Part shown: positions 10,915 to 21,731 of the stretch, piece by piece | Layout: each line of letters opens with the position of its first letter | How positions within the stretch are numbered: the stretch's first letter is position 1 | From: Pleurostoma richardsiae | Lineage: Eukaryota; Ascomycota; Sordariomycetes; Calosphaeriales; Pleurostomataceae | DNA length: 64,000 nucleotides | Direction: 5' to 3' | NCBI GenBank assembly: GCA_030052745.1 | Contig: JANBVO010000051.1 | Coordinates: 177,778 to 241,777 of the forward strand | Made by a program: the position numbers and the translations under genes | Notes under the pieces: model-generated | Seen by the model: only the letters and a program-made list of their open reading frames with translations | Database searches by the model: none | Told to the model about the DNA's origin: nothing

Positions 10915-13224
10915 TCAGGCCTTGCCGGCGTCTCGGACCGCCCGCATCCAGCGGTCTTCCTCGCCCTGGCGGCCAAGCACCTTCTGCTTGCTGCTGCTGC
11001 CGCCGGCGTTGCCGCCAGGAGACGCGCTCTCCAAGACGGCTTTCACGTCCTCAACGCTCTTCGTGGCCAATAGAGCCATTTCTTTACCCAACAGAAGGGC
11101 AACGCCGGCTCTCACGAGGATCGAGTCACCCTCGAAGACATAGACATCCCAGAGACGAGCGGCCTCGTCTAGAGGAAGGTGACTCGTGAAAAGGGCGGTG
11201 AACACGTCACCTAGATAGAAATCCGGGTCATGATCCGGAAGAGCAAGCAGATGCTCGTGCAAGCTAGGGGACTTGTGCGACACGGTCTGGAACAACAGGT
11301 TATAGGCCGATGTCTTCGCCCCGGGATCAGCAGCATAGAAGCTGAGAGGTAGAGGGCGGTTGAGTATGTTGGCGAGGGCGATGAAAGCCGTCGATGGGCT
11401 GGGCAGATTCAGGAGCAGCAGAGCAGCGATGGTCTAGATGTTCAAGTTAGCAAAATCCGGCGCCAAGAGGTCGTCGGGGAATGATCTACTCACGTTGCAC
11501 CCAGTCACGTATCCAATATCGCTGCGATACATGGAATACGCGGAGAGGATGTCCACCAAGCTCTGGTGCAGTGGCCCGCCAGCTTGGAATATCCGCAGGT
11601 CTTCCCAGGTGCGCTCCGCGACGTCTTTCCGGATCGCGGCAAACCACGCGGCGTGTCTCATATCCTCAGAGCTCCCGTTGCCGGCATGAGCTCGGGCACC
11701 GGCGTCGTTCGCCCTCCCCAGAGCGGCTTTGTACGACATCTCCGTCAAGCCGAGCTCGTTGCCAATGGCCCTGGTCCACACGGCGCCTCGGCTGCGCGGG
11801 GCAACGCCGCGCCACCACAGCTCACGCGTGCGCCGCTCCCGGACTGCGTCGTCCCACCGGGGGAGGATGCCATCTTCCCACATGTGCATGAGGTTGTCGG
11901 CAGTAGAGTCCCGGCACTCTGTCTTGACGCGCCGTGCCGCCTCTCGTCGCCGGTCTGCCTGGGCACTCTGTGCCATCATCTTCTGATACTCGCGCAGGTG
12001 CCGCCGCTCCTCGACGGGGTCTTTCGGCGGCAGCCAGGATGGACGCGTGCGGGAGAGAACGGCCTCCTTCTCCTTGGAGATGGGCAGGGGATCTATCATG
12101 ATGTTCGTCCGGCGGAGTGGAGGCAGCTCGGCGATGGCAGACTTGTGCCGTGGTTTAGACTCGTAATGGTCCGCAGACCGCCGGGTGACCGGCATGGACC
12201 CAGTACTAGACCTCTGGGCGTTGTAATCAAGCTCGTCAGCATGTTCCTCGAGCTTCTCGGTCAGCTCCTTGACTTCTGCACTAAGGTCCGCTAAAGCCGC
12301 GGTCCAGCTCTTCGCCCGCGTCTTGATAGGGCTCGGTGCGCCGCTCGAGTCGCCATGCCGGAGATCGCCTATCGCGGTGTCTGACTTCCAGCTCGGCGAC
12401 CGTAGAGATCCCTGCGCCGCTGCAACAGGCGGAGTCCCATTTCCGACGCTACGGACTCTTTCTTTGCGGTTCCGCTCGGGGGATGGTGTCTTGGAGCTGG
12501 GCTGGCTCTTGGCACGCTCCAGCGGAGGTCGAGGGGATATGGGTACGTTGTCGAGAACGAGGCCATCGGGGATATCGTCTCCGTCGTCCTCGTCGCACTC
12601 CTTTTCCAGCTCTAGGGCTGTCTTGCGTTCCCTAGTGTTGTGCGATTGCCAGCTGCTCCTGCGAGGCTTCATGAGCATGTTAGGGTCTCTCAGAGAAAGT
12701 GACATGCTCGGACTAGGGCTGCGGCGCCGATGACTCTGCGGAGCATGGCCCGACGGACGGCTGAGGCTGCGTGACTGGGTCGGGCGCGCGTATGCCTCGG
12801 ACAGCAGCTGGTTGGTGCTCGTCGACCGGACATTGGCGTTTCGCACCTGCGTGTTCAAGTTCGGATAAGGCGGGCGGGTCAGGGAGGTCGAGGAGAGGTC
12901 GCGCGGCGGCCTGGTGTTGGAGATGTCTCGGGCACCGCGCATCCGAGGAAGAGAGAGGTTCTGGGCCGACGCTGCCCGGAGGTCGTGGGAATAGAGGGCG
13001 CTGTACGGATTCGGCGCAGCCTTGATCGTAGCGACTCTGTCGTGGGCAGCGTCATTGTCAAGCCCGATGTCCTCAAAATGGTTGATGTCGGCGAGGACGC
13101 TGTTGTCGTCAGAGCTCAGAGAGTGGAAAGAAGACGACTTGGACGATTTGGAGGTGGTCATGCCCGGCGGGGAGGATGGGCTGGGCATGATCACCTCTTC
13201 AACCACTCCCTCTGGCATCTTCAT
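10915..13224 (-). CDS. TBC-domain Rab GTPase-activating protein
   Basis: Membrane-traffic regulator predicted to act on a Rab GTPase. Exons 11494-13224 and 10915-11433 on the minus strand, with a 60-nt intron, give 749 residues. The first 400 or so residues are Ser/Pro/Arg-rich and probably disordered, with a short coiled stretch near 280. The TBC domain starts at about residue 467 (ELWWRGVAPRSRGAVW), close to the TBC1D12/14 type, and runs through the LWDVYVFEGD motif in exon 2. The usual arginine-finger motif IxxDxxR reads IRKDVAER (residues 531-538), with Arg one place late, and the glutamine-finger motif YxQ reads YVTGCN with Thr at 574. The ATG at 13224 is the first in frame after an upstream stop. 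An open frame continues upstream in another phase but lacks a convincing join. Confidence 0.85.
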
Positions 13225-14267
13225 CTCCTCATCCTGCGGCGGCCTGTCCGTTGTCGATCAAGATCCTCGTCCGGAACGGTTCGGCGGCCAATTGGCCCTG
13301 CAGAGTGGATTGCTGACGGAGTCCGACGGACGACAACGGGCTTCCTTTTCTTCTCGAGGCGGCTGATCGCAGCGTCTATTCTGCGGTCGAGATCGCTTGA
13401 TAAAGAACAATAGGGGCCCTGTTTGGCAGGGCTATTAATATATCGATGTAGCAATGAGGCGTGCTGGCGGTGAAGAGTCTCTAGTTTCGCTCGAGATGGG
13501 ATGAAACGAAGCCCCTGCCGACCGGCTATCAGGGAAGCCAGGGGGGCCGAGACTACAACAGAGCCAAGGGAGGCGGTTGATGCACGAGGAGAAGCAGCAA
13601 GAAAACGAGTGTGTGAGGGGATTAAACTATGGAAGCGACGGTGAAGCCATGGGAAACGATCGGAATGGATGTCTAGAAGACAGAGACGAGACTGGGCGGC
13701 GGCGAGCTGGAGGCCTGGCCAGAGGAACAAATTGCAAGATCGAGGTGGAGGGGACCGGGGATGACGATCCCCTGGCCTGGAACTTGGCACCAAGAGGCAC
13801 CGGCTAGCAAATTAGCAGTGCTCCATGGCCTTAATTATTCCAGGTTAAATTAGCATCAATTAGATAAGCAACGAACCACGGCCCCCCTGGCGGTCGATCA
13901 GACAGCCAGGCGTGCTTTATTTTCAGACATGCTCACTTGATTCAAGCTTGATTCTGATTCCGGGGGCTCCGGTAATAGCGATTACGTGCTACTGTGTAGC
14001 ACTGCACCACACGCCAACACGTGTGACTGTAACAGTGCCACGGGCATATCCTGCGCGTCCACGGCTGGCTGCGTCAGATCCTGAACAGCATTCTCGCCAT
14101 CAAGTTCAACATCATAGGCACGGGCCGCGGCAGCAAGGCGAAACGTCTGACTGCTCCTAGTCTCGGGCAAACATTCCGTGTGGGGGGAGCACAGTCAATG
14201 GTCATGCGATTCGGCACAGCTCTATGTGGTATAATACAGCATTCACTGCCTAGACAACAAAAGCCCC
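13225..14267. promoter_or_regulatory. Promoter of the TBC gene and 3' region of CCT2
   Basis: About 1 kb between two minus-strand genes. A long frame at 13221-13793 overlaps the TBC start in another phase. Its composition looks like 5' leader rather than protein, although its last 40 residues are less random. No other feature was recognised. Confidence 0.4.
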
Positions 14268-16076
14268 TCACTGCCTCTCACGCCTCCTCGGGGCCGCACG
14301 GATGATATCGTCTACTCTCAGGAGCAACTAGCAACCGTTAGCACCGTGTCCAGATCAAGGGAAAGATAATTGGGGGAAGAGAGAGGGGAAGCATACCTCC
14401 GCAGCCTCTGAAGCTGAAGACACAACCGCCTTCTTCAGCTTGTAGCTCTCGATGACACCAAGGTCCCGCATGTCGGCAATGCCTCCACCCGGGGTCGTAA
14501 GATCCAAGCCGTAGGTCGACATGCCGTCGTAGATGGCCTTCCGCAAACGGGCCACCAGATCGCTGGAATCGAGGCCAGCATTGTCCGCGAGGATGGTCGG
14601 CAATTGCCTGAGAGCCACCGCAAACGAAGCAACGGCCATCTGCTTCTTGCCCTCTACACGCGTAGCTGCGCCCTCCACAGCCTTTGCCATTAGCATCTCA
14701 GCGCATCCGCCGCCGAGCGTGGTCCTCGGCTCCTTGACAGTCTGCGACAGCACCGCAAGCGCGTCGTGCAAGCTCCTCTCCGCCTCGTCAAGCAGCTGCT
14801 CCGTCGCGCCTCGCAGCACGATAGTGCAGGCCTCACCAGCGGCCACACCAGAGAACTTGATCAGCGTGTCCTCACCAATGATTATCTCCTCAATCAGGTC
14901 ACAATGCCCGAGCTTGACCTGGTCCGGGTGGTCAAAGGTCGAGGCGATCTCGCCGCCCGTCACTAAGGCCAGACGCTCGATGCCATCAAAGTCGGCGTGT
15001 TCAATAGACATGATGCCCGCGTCCGTGAACAGCTGCTCCGGCCAGTTGTAGATGAGTTGCCGATTGATGAAGCAGTTGATGCCGTGCGCCTTGATCTTAT
15101 CGACCTTGGCCTTCATCTTCTCCTTTTCCGCCTTCTCCAGCTCGGCCAGCTTGCTCGTCGACGACACCTTCATACGGGCGCCGAATATCTTGACCTTGTC
15201 AGTGTCCATGGACGTATTGGCCACCAAGATCTTCGCGTTCTCCAGCCTCTTCGGCTGGTTAACCCCGATCTTCTTGTCCAGGATGAAACCTTCGTCCAGA
15301 TACGACTCGCTAAGCTTGCCGCCAGCCTTCTTGATGATCTGGATGTGGCTTAGATCAGCAGATCCCTTCAGGCGCAGAACAGCATCGCATGCGAGTTCTG
15401 CAAAGTGGTTCCGGTCCTGTGCGAGGACCTTCGAGCTGAGAGTGGTCCTTGCGATGGCCAAGAGATCTTTCCTGAACGCGTCTGGGTTTTTACTGTGGTC
15501 CACGGCAGACTGTTCCAGCGCCCGGAGCGCGGCCGTGCTGGCTATCCTGTACCCTTCAATAATTGTCTGGGGGTGTATCTTCTTGTCCACGAGCTTCTCG
15601 GCCTCCCGCAACAGCTCGGCAGCTAGGACAGCTACTGAGGTAGTACCATCTCCGACCTCATCGTCCTGAACCTTGGAAATATTCACAAGCACCTTCGCCG
15701 CGGCGTTGTCTAGGGCAATCGACTTCAGGATCGTAGCGCCGTCGTTCGTTACCATGATCTCGCCCGTAGACCTGCAGTGACTGAGCGTCAGTATCCTTGC
15801 CAGCAAATGAATTCTTGGTGGCCAAATTAGACGGTATACATACGCGGACTGCAGGATCTTGTCCATGCCCTTGGGTCCCAAAGTGCTCTTCACGAGGTCT
15901 CCCACAGCTATGGCGCCAACGAAGGCCGTGAGGCGCGCATTTTCTCCCTTCTCTTCCGTCGTGCCCTCCTCGAAGATCTGGGTTGGGCTGAAGGATGCCT
16001 ATAGACACACAGATTAGCTGCTGCATGGGGAAAGAGTAAGGCGAGGAAATCCCGCAGGGTGAATCGTCCATACCAT
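14268..16076 (-). CDS. CCT2: Chaperonin-containing TCP-1 subunit beta (CCT2)
   Basis: Subunit of the cytosolic TRiC/CCT ring that folds actin, tubulin and other proteins with ATP. Exons on the minus strand: 16074-16076 (only the ATG), 15844-15998, 14397-15771 and 14268-14327, with introns of 75, 72 and 69 nt; 530 residues, normal for the family. Group II chaperonin motifs are intact: [10 protein letters not shown] (about 41-50), [10 protein letters not shown] (61-70) and the catalytic GDGTTS (93-98). The beta identity rests on the [19 protein letters not shown] and [19 protein letters not shown] stretches. The final 20 codons come from a small last exon ending in an Arg-rich tail. The first intron follows the start codon directly. 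It is divergent from eIF3b with 619 bp between the two ATGs. Confidence 0.96.
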
Positions 16077-16695
16077 GGCAGCGTGGTATAAATGAAGAAG
16101 AGCCTATCTGGCCAAATTGTCAGGAGTGTTCGCAGGCCGTGACGATGATGTGCGGGCTGGTGGCTGCTGTTCGGTGATGCTCCGTAAGCTCTTCAGGACG
16201 AGCAGAAGGTACCTGCCAGTACTTTTCTGCCGAATTTCACCGCTAAGGTCAAAAGAGGAAACCTGCATGGCGGGGCAACTTGGGCATATTACTTAAGCAA
16301 TAACGGTGCGAAGTTATGGGTACAATAACGGAGCCGGGACTCCACACTCATTTTCAAGTAGAAAGGACTTGACGTTGGGATGAGGCACCCGCCGGAAGGG
16401 AACTTTTATAACCCGGCCCACACTTCGAACCCTCCGTCAAGCGAAAACCCCAAAGCGAAACTCCACCGCAAAAAGATTCGGACGCCTTGCCCTGCCCGTT
16501 ATCGCGACCAGTCTGAAAGCTCCGCTCATACAGAAATTCAAACGGCAACTGCAGCTTCCACTAAGTTGAGAGAAGACAAATATTCAGCGAGAGAAGCCGA
16601 GCAGGAAGCTTCGGAGGCATAGAGTCGAGGCGGGGCAGCTTTAATAACCCCACAAAGAAACACTTCGACCGCCAACCCTCTCCCACCTGCCCAGC
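16077..16695. promoter_or_regulatory. Shared divergent promoter, CCT2/eIF3b
   Basis: A 619-bp gap separates the start codons of CCT2 (minus) and the eIF3b gene (plus), both strongly expressed housekeeping functions. An 80-codon frame at 16380-16622 ends 73 bp before the eIF3b ATG. It could act as an upstream frame in the leader but has no recognisable protein content. Confidence 0.55.
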
Positions 16696-19063
16696 ATGGC
16701 GCCTTCGTTCGATCATCTGCGCGAGGCGGATCTCGACGACGACGAGTTTGACGATGACGAAATCGATGTCTCAGACCTGCGCGAGAAATACGAGGTCCAG
16801 CTGGACCAGGGTTACGACACTTTCGTGGTCATCGACGGCCTGCCCGAAGTTACGGAGGATCAGAAGCCCAAGCTGATCAAGTTCCTGCTGAAGAAGCTCA
16901 ACCAAGTTGGAAAGCCGCGTGAGGATTCGGTTTTCATGCCAATGGGAGACAATGGGAAGTCGCTGAGGTTGGTCCAGACGCGTTACCTCTCTTCAGACAG
17001 TAACGTCGCTAACCACATCCAGATTCGCGTTTGTCGAGTACTCGTCTCCAGGAGAAGCCGCTGCCGCCGTACGCCAGCTGGATATGGTTCCGCTAGACAA
17101 GAAGCACACCCTGCGCGTTAACAAGCTCACCGACATCGACCGATATGGCAGAGAAGGACGGATTGAGGAGGAGTTCGTTCCACCCAAGATCGAGCCGTTC
17201 ACAGAGAAGGAGCACCTGAGATCCTTTATGGCGGACCCGACAGGCCGGGGCAGAGACCAGCTAGTTATGTATCGGGGCGACTCCGTGGGCGTATTCTGGA
17301 ACAACGAGAGGGACCCGCCGGAGAACATTGTTGATCGCCAGCACTGGACCGACAGCTTCGTTCAGTGGTCTCCCTTGGGAACATACCTCACGTCGGTTCA
17401 TGCCCAGGGTGTCCAGTTGTGGGGTGGCCCATCGTGGCTTAGGCAGAGACGATTTGCCCACCCCTTCGTCAACTTGGTTGCTTTCTCGCCGAACGAGAAC
17501 TACCTGGTGACCTGGTCTGCCCGGCCCATCTCCATTCCCGATGAGGGTCACCCTCAGCTGTCTCTGGATGATGACGGCAAGAACTACGTCATTTGGGACA
17601 TCGCAACAAACAAACCCATCCGATCCTTTGCAAATCTTGACGTGCCTGGCGGAGGCGAAGACCCAGCCGCGAAGCAGCGGAAGTTCCCTTGGCCGGCTTT
17701 CAAGTGGTCCGCCGACGAGAAATATGTCGCGCGCCTTACTCAGGGTTCTTCCATTTCTGTCTATGAGCTACCGCGGATGGTCCTCTTGGACAAGACCAGC
17801 ATCAAGATCGAAGGTGTGATGGATTTCGACTGGGCACCCTCCACCCCCCATCGCGAGGGAGTCAAGACATACGAGCAGCTTTTCTGCTACTGGACGCCTG
17901 AGATCGGCAGCAACCCGGCCAAGGTCGGACTGATGAGCATTCCTTCTAAGGAGGTTGTTCGCACATTGAACCTGTTCAGCGTTTCGGATGCCAAGCTTCA
18001 CTGGCAGTCGGACGCGTCGTACCTGTGCGTCAAGGTTGACCGGCACTCGAAGTCCAAGAAGTCACAAGCCACCACCCTGGAAATCTTCCGGATCAAGGAG
18101 AAGGGCGTTCCCGTGGAGGTCGTTGACACGATCAAGGACACTGTCATCAACTTCGCTTGGGAGCCGAAGGGTGACCGATTCGTCATCATAACCACCACCG
18201 AGCCTGTCGGCGCGACTGCGGTTCCCCCGAAGACGTCTGTTGCCTTCTTCTGTCCCGAGAAGGTCAAGGGTAACGCTGTCGGCAACTTCAAGCACCTGCG
18301 GACGCTAGAGAAGAAGAACAGCAATGCCATCTACTGGGCCCCGAAGGGCCGCTTCGTCGTCATCGCGACGGTTGCGAACCAGCAGAGCTCAGATCTGGAC
18401 TTCTTTGACCTGGACTTTGAGGGCGAAAAGCCAGAGGCAGAGAAGGACCTCACGGCCAACCTGCAGCTGATGAACACAGCGGAGCATTACGGAGTTACTG
18501 ATATTGAGTGGGATCCTTCTGGTCGTTACGTCGCGACGTGGGCATCGTCGTGGAAGCACCAGGTGAGTTACAGATGCACTGCAGCATAATATGGGCTGTG
18601 TCAAGGATGGTCGCTAACTCGAGTTCTAAACTAGATGGAGAATGGATACCATCTGTACGACTTCAGGGGCGAGCTACTGCGGGAGGAGCACATCGAGAAG
18701 TTCAAGCAGTGGCAGTGGCGTCCTCGCCCCCCTACCCTGCTTTCCAAGGAGGAGCAGAAGCAGATCCGGAAGAACCTGCGCGAGTACTCACGTCTCTTCG
18801 AGGAGGAGGATGCTCAGCGCATCACCGGCGCGAACCAGGAGGTCATTGACCGCCGCCGCCGCCTTCTCGAGGAGTGGCACGCGTGGCGGGAGTCTATCGA
18901 GGCTGAGGTTGCCGAGGAGCGCGCCGCCCTTGGCCTGACGGAAAACCCCGTGGAGGAGCGCATCAAGGCGAAGACCGCCGAGCTGGCCGAGGGTGAGGAG
19001 GAGAAGGTCATCGAGGAGATCGTCGAGGAAGTGCTGGAGGAGAGCGAGGAGATCATCAACTAG
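16696..19063 (+). CDS. PRT1: Translation initiation factor eIF3 subunit b
   Basis: Scaffold subunit of eIF3, bound to the 40S ribosome in the cytosol. Exons 16696-16967, 17023-18562 and 18635-19063, with introns of 55 and 72 nt, give 746 residues, the expected fungal length. The order matches the family. An acidic N-terminal segment (residues 10-26) is followed by a non-canonical RRM split by the first intron and completed by [19 protein letters not shown]-type beta-propeller follows, with [15 protein letters not shown] and [14 protein letters not shown] blades. The C-terminal helix starts with LYDFRGE and ends in a charged tail. The last exon is rich in Glu and Arg and probably helical. It shares its promoter region with CCT2. 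Identification is firm. Confidence 0.96.
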
Positions 19064-20138
19064 GCTGGACGTTCTGGACCGGGGATTCGATGGCAGATGT
19101 AAACGTTAGGCGTCGCTCATGGGCTCATGATATAATCATTGCTTTAGCTGCTCATAGACGGCCAGAGTAGGGTAGGCCTCTCGAAAAGTTCTCTGGACGA
19201 TAGTACCGGCTGCGCACTGGAAGAGCAGCTAGACAGTTGACCATAGCAACGAGATATGTGCTATATTTGAAGAACGTCCCGCGTGTGTCCTATTAATGCT
19301 ATGCCCATTTATGATGCTGAAGAAGGCGGAAGCAGAGCGGTTATTATGGTGCTGCACCTTCACGGGGTCGAGTCGGCCCCGCGACCCCGTTCCTTGCCCC
19401 TCCTCGAGCGGATGCCCCGGCTTCTTTCCGTCTGACAGGCTTGCTGACTGCGCTGTGTCCTCCTTCTCTCGATCATACTATATCTAACTATCGTGGGCTC
19501 CCACATCGAGAAGCCTCGAGGGCACTACTGTTCTTGCGCGAAGTGCAAGAGAACTAGGATGTATCCCGTTGATACCATCCGCGTCTAGTGAGAATAACCT
19601 CCTTCTCTGCAGTGTTGCTTCCGTGCAGGTTTGCTGTTCGCCATGCTTTTGCACCTCATTCAGCCCGGTGCTTCGTGGACTCCCTCACGACTCTCGAAAC
19701 GCATCTGTGTTTAGCTTTTTCTCGGGGGCTTGAAGATGCAACATGCCTCACCACATCCTCCAGGTTGAGATGGCCCTGCATCAGAGAAGAGGCATGTTGC
19801 TCACTTCGGCGTTGCGGGACGTTATACCATTTGCTGAGCGGAATGATGAACTTGATTTTCTCTTCTTTCTATTGCCATCTATAGGTCATGATTTGAGTCT
19901 ACTTCGTTACATCTTGTCTAGGTATGCTCCAGGCGTGGATCGTTGACATCGACGGCCCCCTCCCCCGCGTCCTCTTTGGCTTCCTCTTATTCCCCTTCAG
20001 TGTGTGACAGAACTTTTGAGAGCAAACAAGAGACCGCGAGAGTGCTCGGGGGTACGCCTCTGATCTCCCCACCTTGGACTCGCCCCCCTGCTGGATATAT
20101 ACAATGCGGCACACCTGCGACCGAGAAGCGCACGATGA
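19064..20138. other. Intergenic between convergent genes
   Basis: About 1.1 kb with the terminators of eIF3b and the desaturase. A short Cys-rich stretch near 19530-19560 can be read but has no start, length or context to support a gene. Nothing else was recognised. Confidence 0.45.
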
Positions 20139-21731
20139 CTACTCGTCAGCCCCGACGACGACGCTGCTCCGGCCGGTCTTTGCGGTAGCCGGGGGGGCCA
20201 GCTTCGCGGGCTTAGTGCCGAGGCCGTTGCGGTTGCGGAAGAACAGGACGCCCTTGCCATTGCCGATGGCACCCTCACTGGGCTCGACCCACTGGCACAT
20301 GCGGGCGCTCTTGTACAGGGCCTTAATGAAGCCGATGGGGCCCTCGGCGACGTCGGCGCGGTAGTGCTTGCCCATGACGGGCTTGATGGCGTCGCTAGCC
20401 TCGTCGGCGTGGTAGAAGGGGATGGTGCTAACATAGTGGTGCAGCACGTGCGTCTCGATGATGCCGTGGAACAGGTGCCGGCCGATGAAGCCGAACTCAC
20501 GGTCGATGGTCGCGGCGGCGCCGCGGACGAAATTCCACTCGTCGGCAGTGTAGTGGGGGAGGGTCGGATCGGTGTGCTGAAGGAAGGTGATGGCCACTGT
20601 TGTCGCAGCCCAGAGTCAGCAAGAGTACAACCTGCGAGCGAGCAGAGAAGGGAAGAATCGCTGTCAGCGACGGAAGAAAGACTAACCCAGCCAGTGGTTG
20701 ACCCAGAGATACGGCAGGAAGTACCACACTGCCATGTTCGCCCAGCCAAAAGTGCGGCCGAGGTAGACGATCGCAGAGATGGCCAGCACGAGACCAATAT
20801 CGCTGAACACAATCAGCTTCGCCTCCCTGTTGTCGCAGATCGGGCTCCGGGGGTCGAAGTGGTTGACTCCTCCACCAAAACCGTTCCTCTTGCCCTTGCC
20901 GCGGCCCTCGCGCTGCTTCTCGTGGTTGTTATGGCCGGTGACGTTGGTCAGCAGGTAGTTGGGCCAGCCAATGAGCTGCTGCCCGATGAGCATCACCAGG
21001 GTATACACGGGGGTCTCTTCGGTCAGCTCGCTGAGCTCGTGAGCCAGCTTGCCGATCCGGCTGGCGTGCTGCTCGCGAGTGCGCGGCACGAAGACCATGT
21101 CGCGCTCCATGTTGCCGGTGGCCTTGTGGTGCCTGCTGTGAGACATCTGCCAGCTGAAGTACGGGACGAGCAGAGCGGAGTGCACAATCCAGCCAACAAT
21201 GTCGTTGAATGTCTTAGACGGGGAGAAGGCGCCGTGGCCGGCCTCGTGAGCCAGCACCCAGAGGCCGGTGCCGAAGAGACCCTGGAGGAAGGTGTAGAAG
21301 CCCCACAGGACGACGCGCAGAGGCAGAGAAGGAATCGTCTCGGGGGTGACAAAGTTGTGGAACAGGTAGAAGGTGACAGCGATGTAGGCGGCGTCCCGGA
21401 AGACGTACGCCAGGCCCCGGAGGCCGGAGCGCTCAAAACAGTGCTTGGGTATGGCATCGCGGATGTCCTTGATGGTGAAATCAGGGACCTCGAACTCGTT
21501 GCCGTATGTGTCGATCAGCTTCCCATAGGTGGCCTTGTCCCCTGTGGCGTCGATGGAGGACATGGATGAAAGCGACGTCGAAGAAGCCGAGGCACGGGGC
21601 GAGTCGGCAGGCGAGGGTACAGTGGTCGACGGCACAGATACGTCTGAGTCGGTCGTCGCTGTGGTCATTGTCCGTCGCAGGACTGGGTTCCGAGTGCCCT
21701 GGAGGCCACTAGCGGTCGCGTTGGAAGCCAT
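20139..21731 (-). CDS. FAD2: Delta-12 (oleate-type) fatty acid desaturase
   Basis: Endoplasmic-reticulum di-iron desaturase, most likely converting oleate to linoleate. Exons on the minus strand 20687-21731 and 20139-20596, with a 90-nt intron, give 500 residues. All three histidine boxes are present: HEAGH, HSRHH and HVLHH (the last in exon 2, followed by YVSTIPFYHADEA). Long hydrophobic segments surround them. The second residue pair of box 1 reads EA where EC is also common in this family. The N terminus (about 60 residues) is Ser/Thr-rich. An omega-3 desaturase is possible because the families are close. The ATG at 21731 is the first in the frame that fits. The upstream region is long and pyrimidine-rich on the coding strand, as in strong fungal promoters. 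Confidence 0.92.

Noticed and set aside
13221-13793. 190-codon minus-strand frame as an N-terminal extension of the TBC protein
   Set aside because: It overlaps the TBC start in a different phase, and no splice site pair gives a convincing in-frame join.
16380-16622. 81-codon plus-strand frame upstream of eIF3b
   Set aside because: It lies in the short divergent promoter, has no protein-like pattern and no homologue I recognise; at most an upstream leader frame.
19500-19580. Cys-rich reading that could suggest a zinc-binding peptide
   Set aside because: Too short, no start codon, no second half of a zinc cluster and no splice partner.
20364-21569. 401-codon plus-strand frame
   Set aside because: Antisense shadow of the desaturase gene, whose histidine boxes are clear on the other strand.
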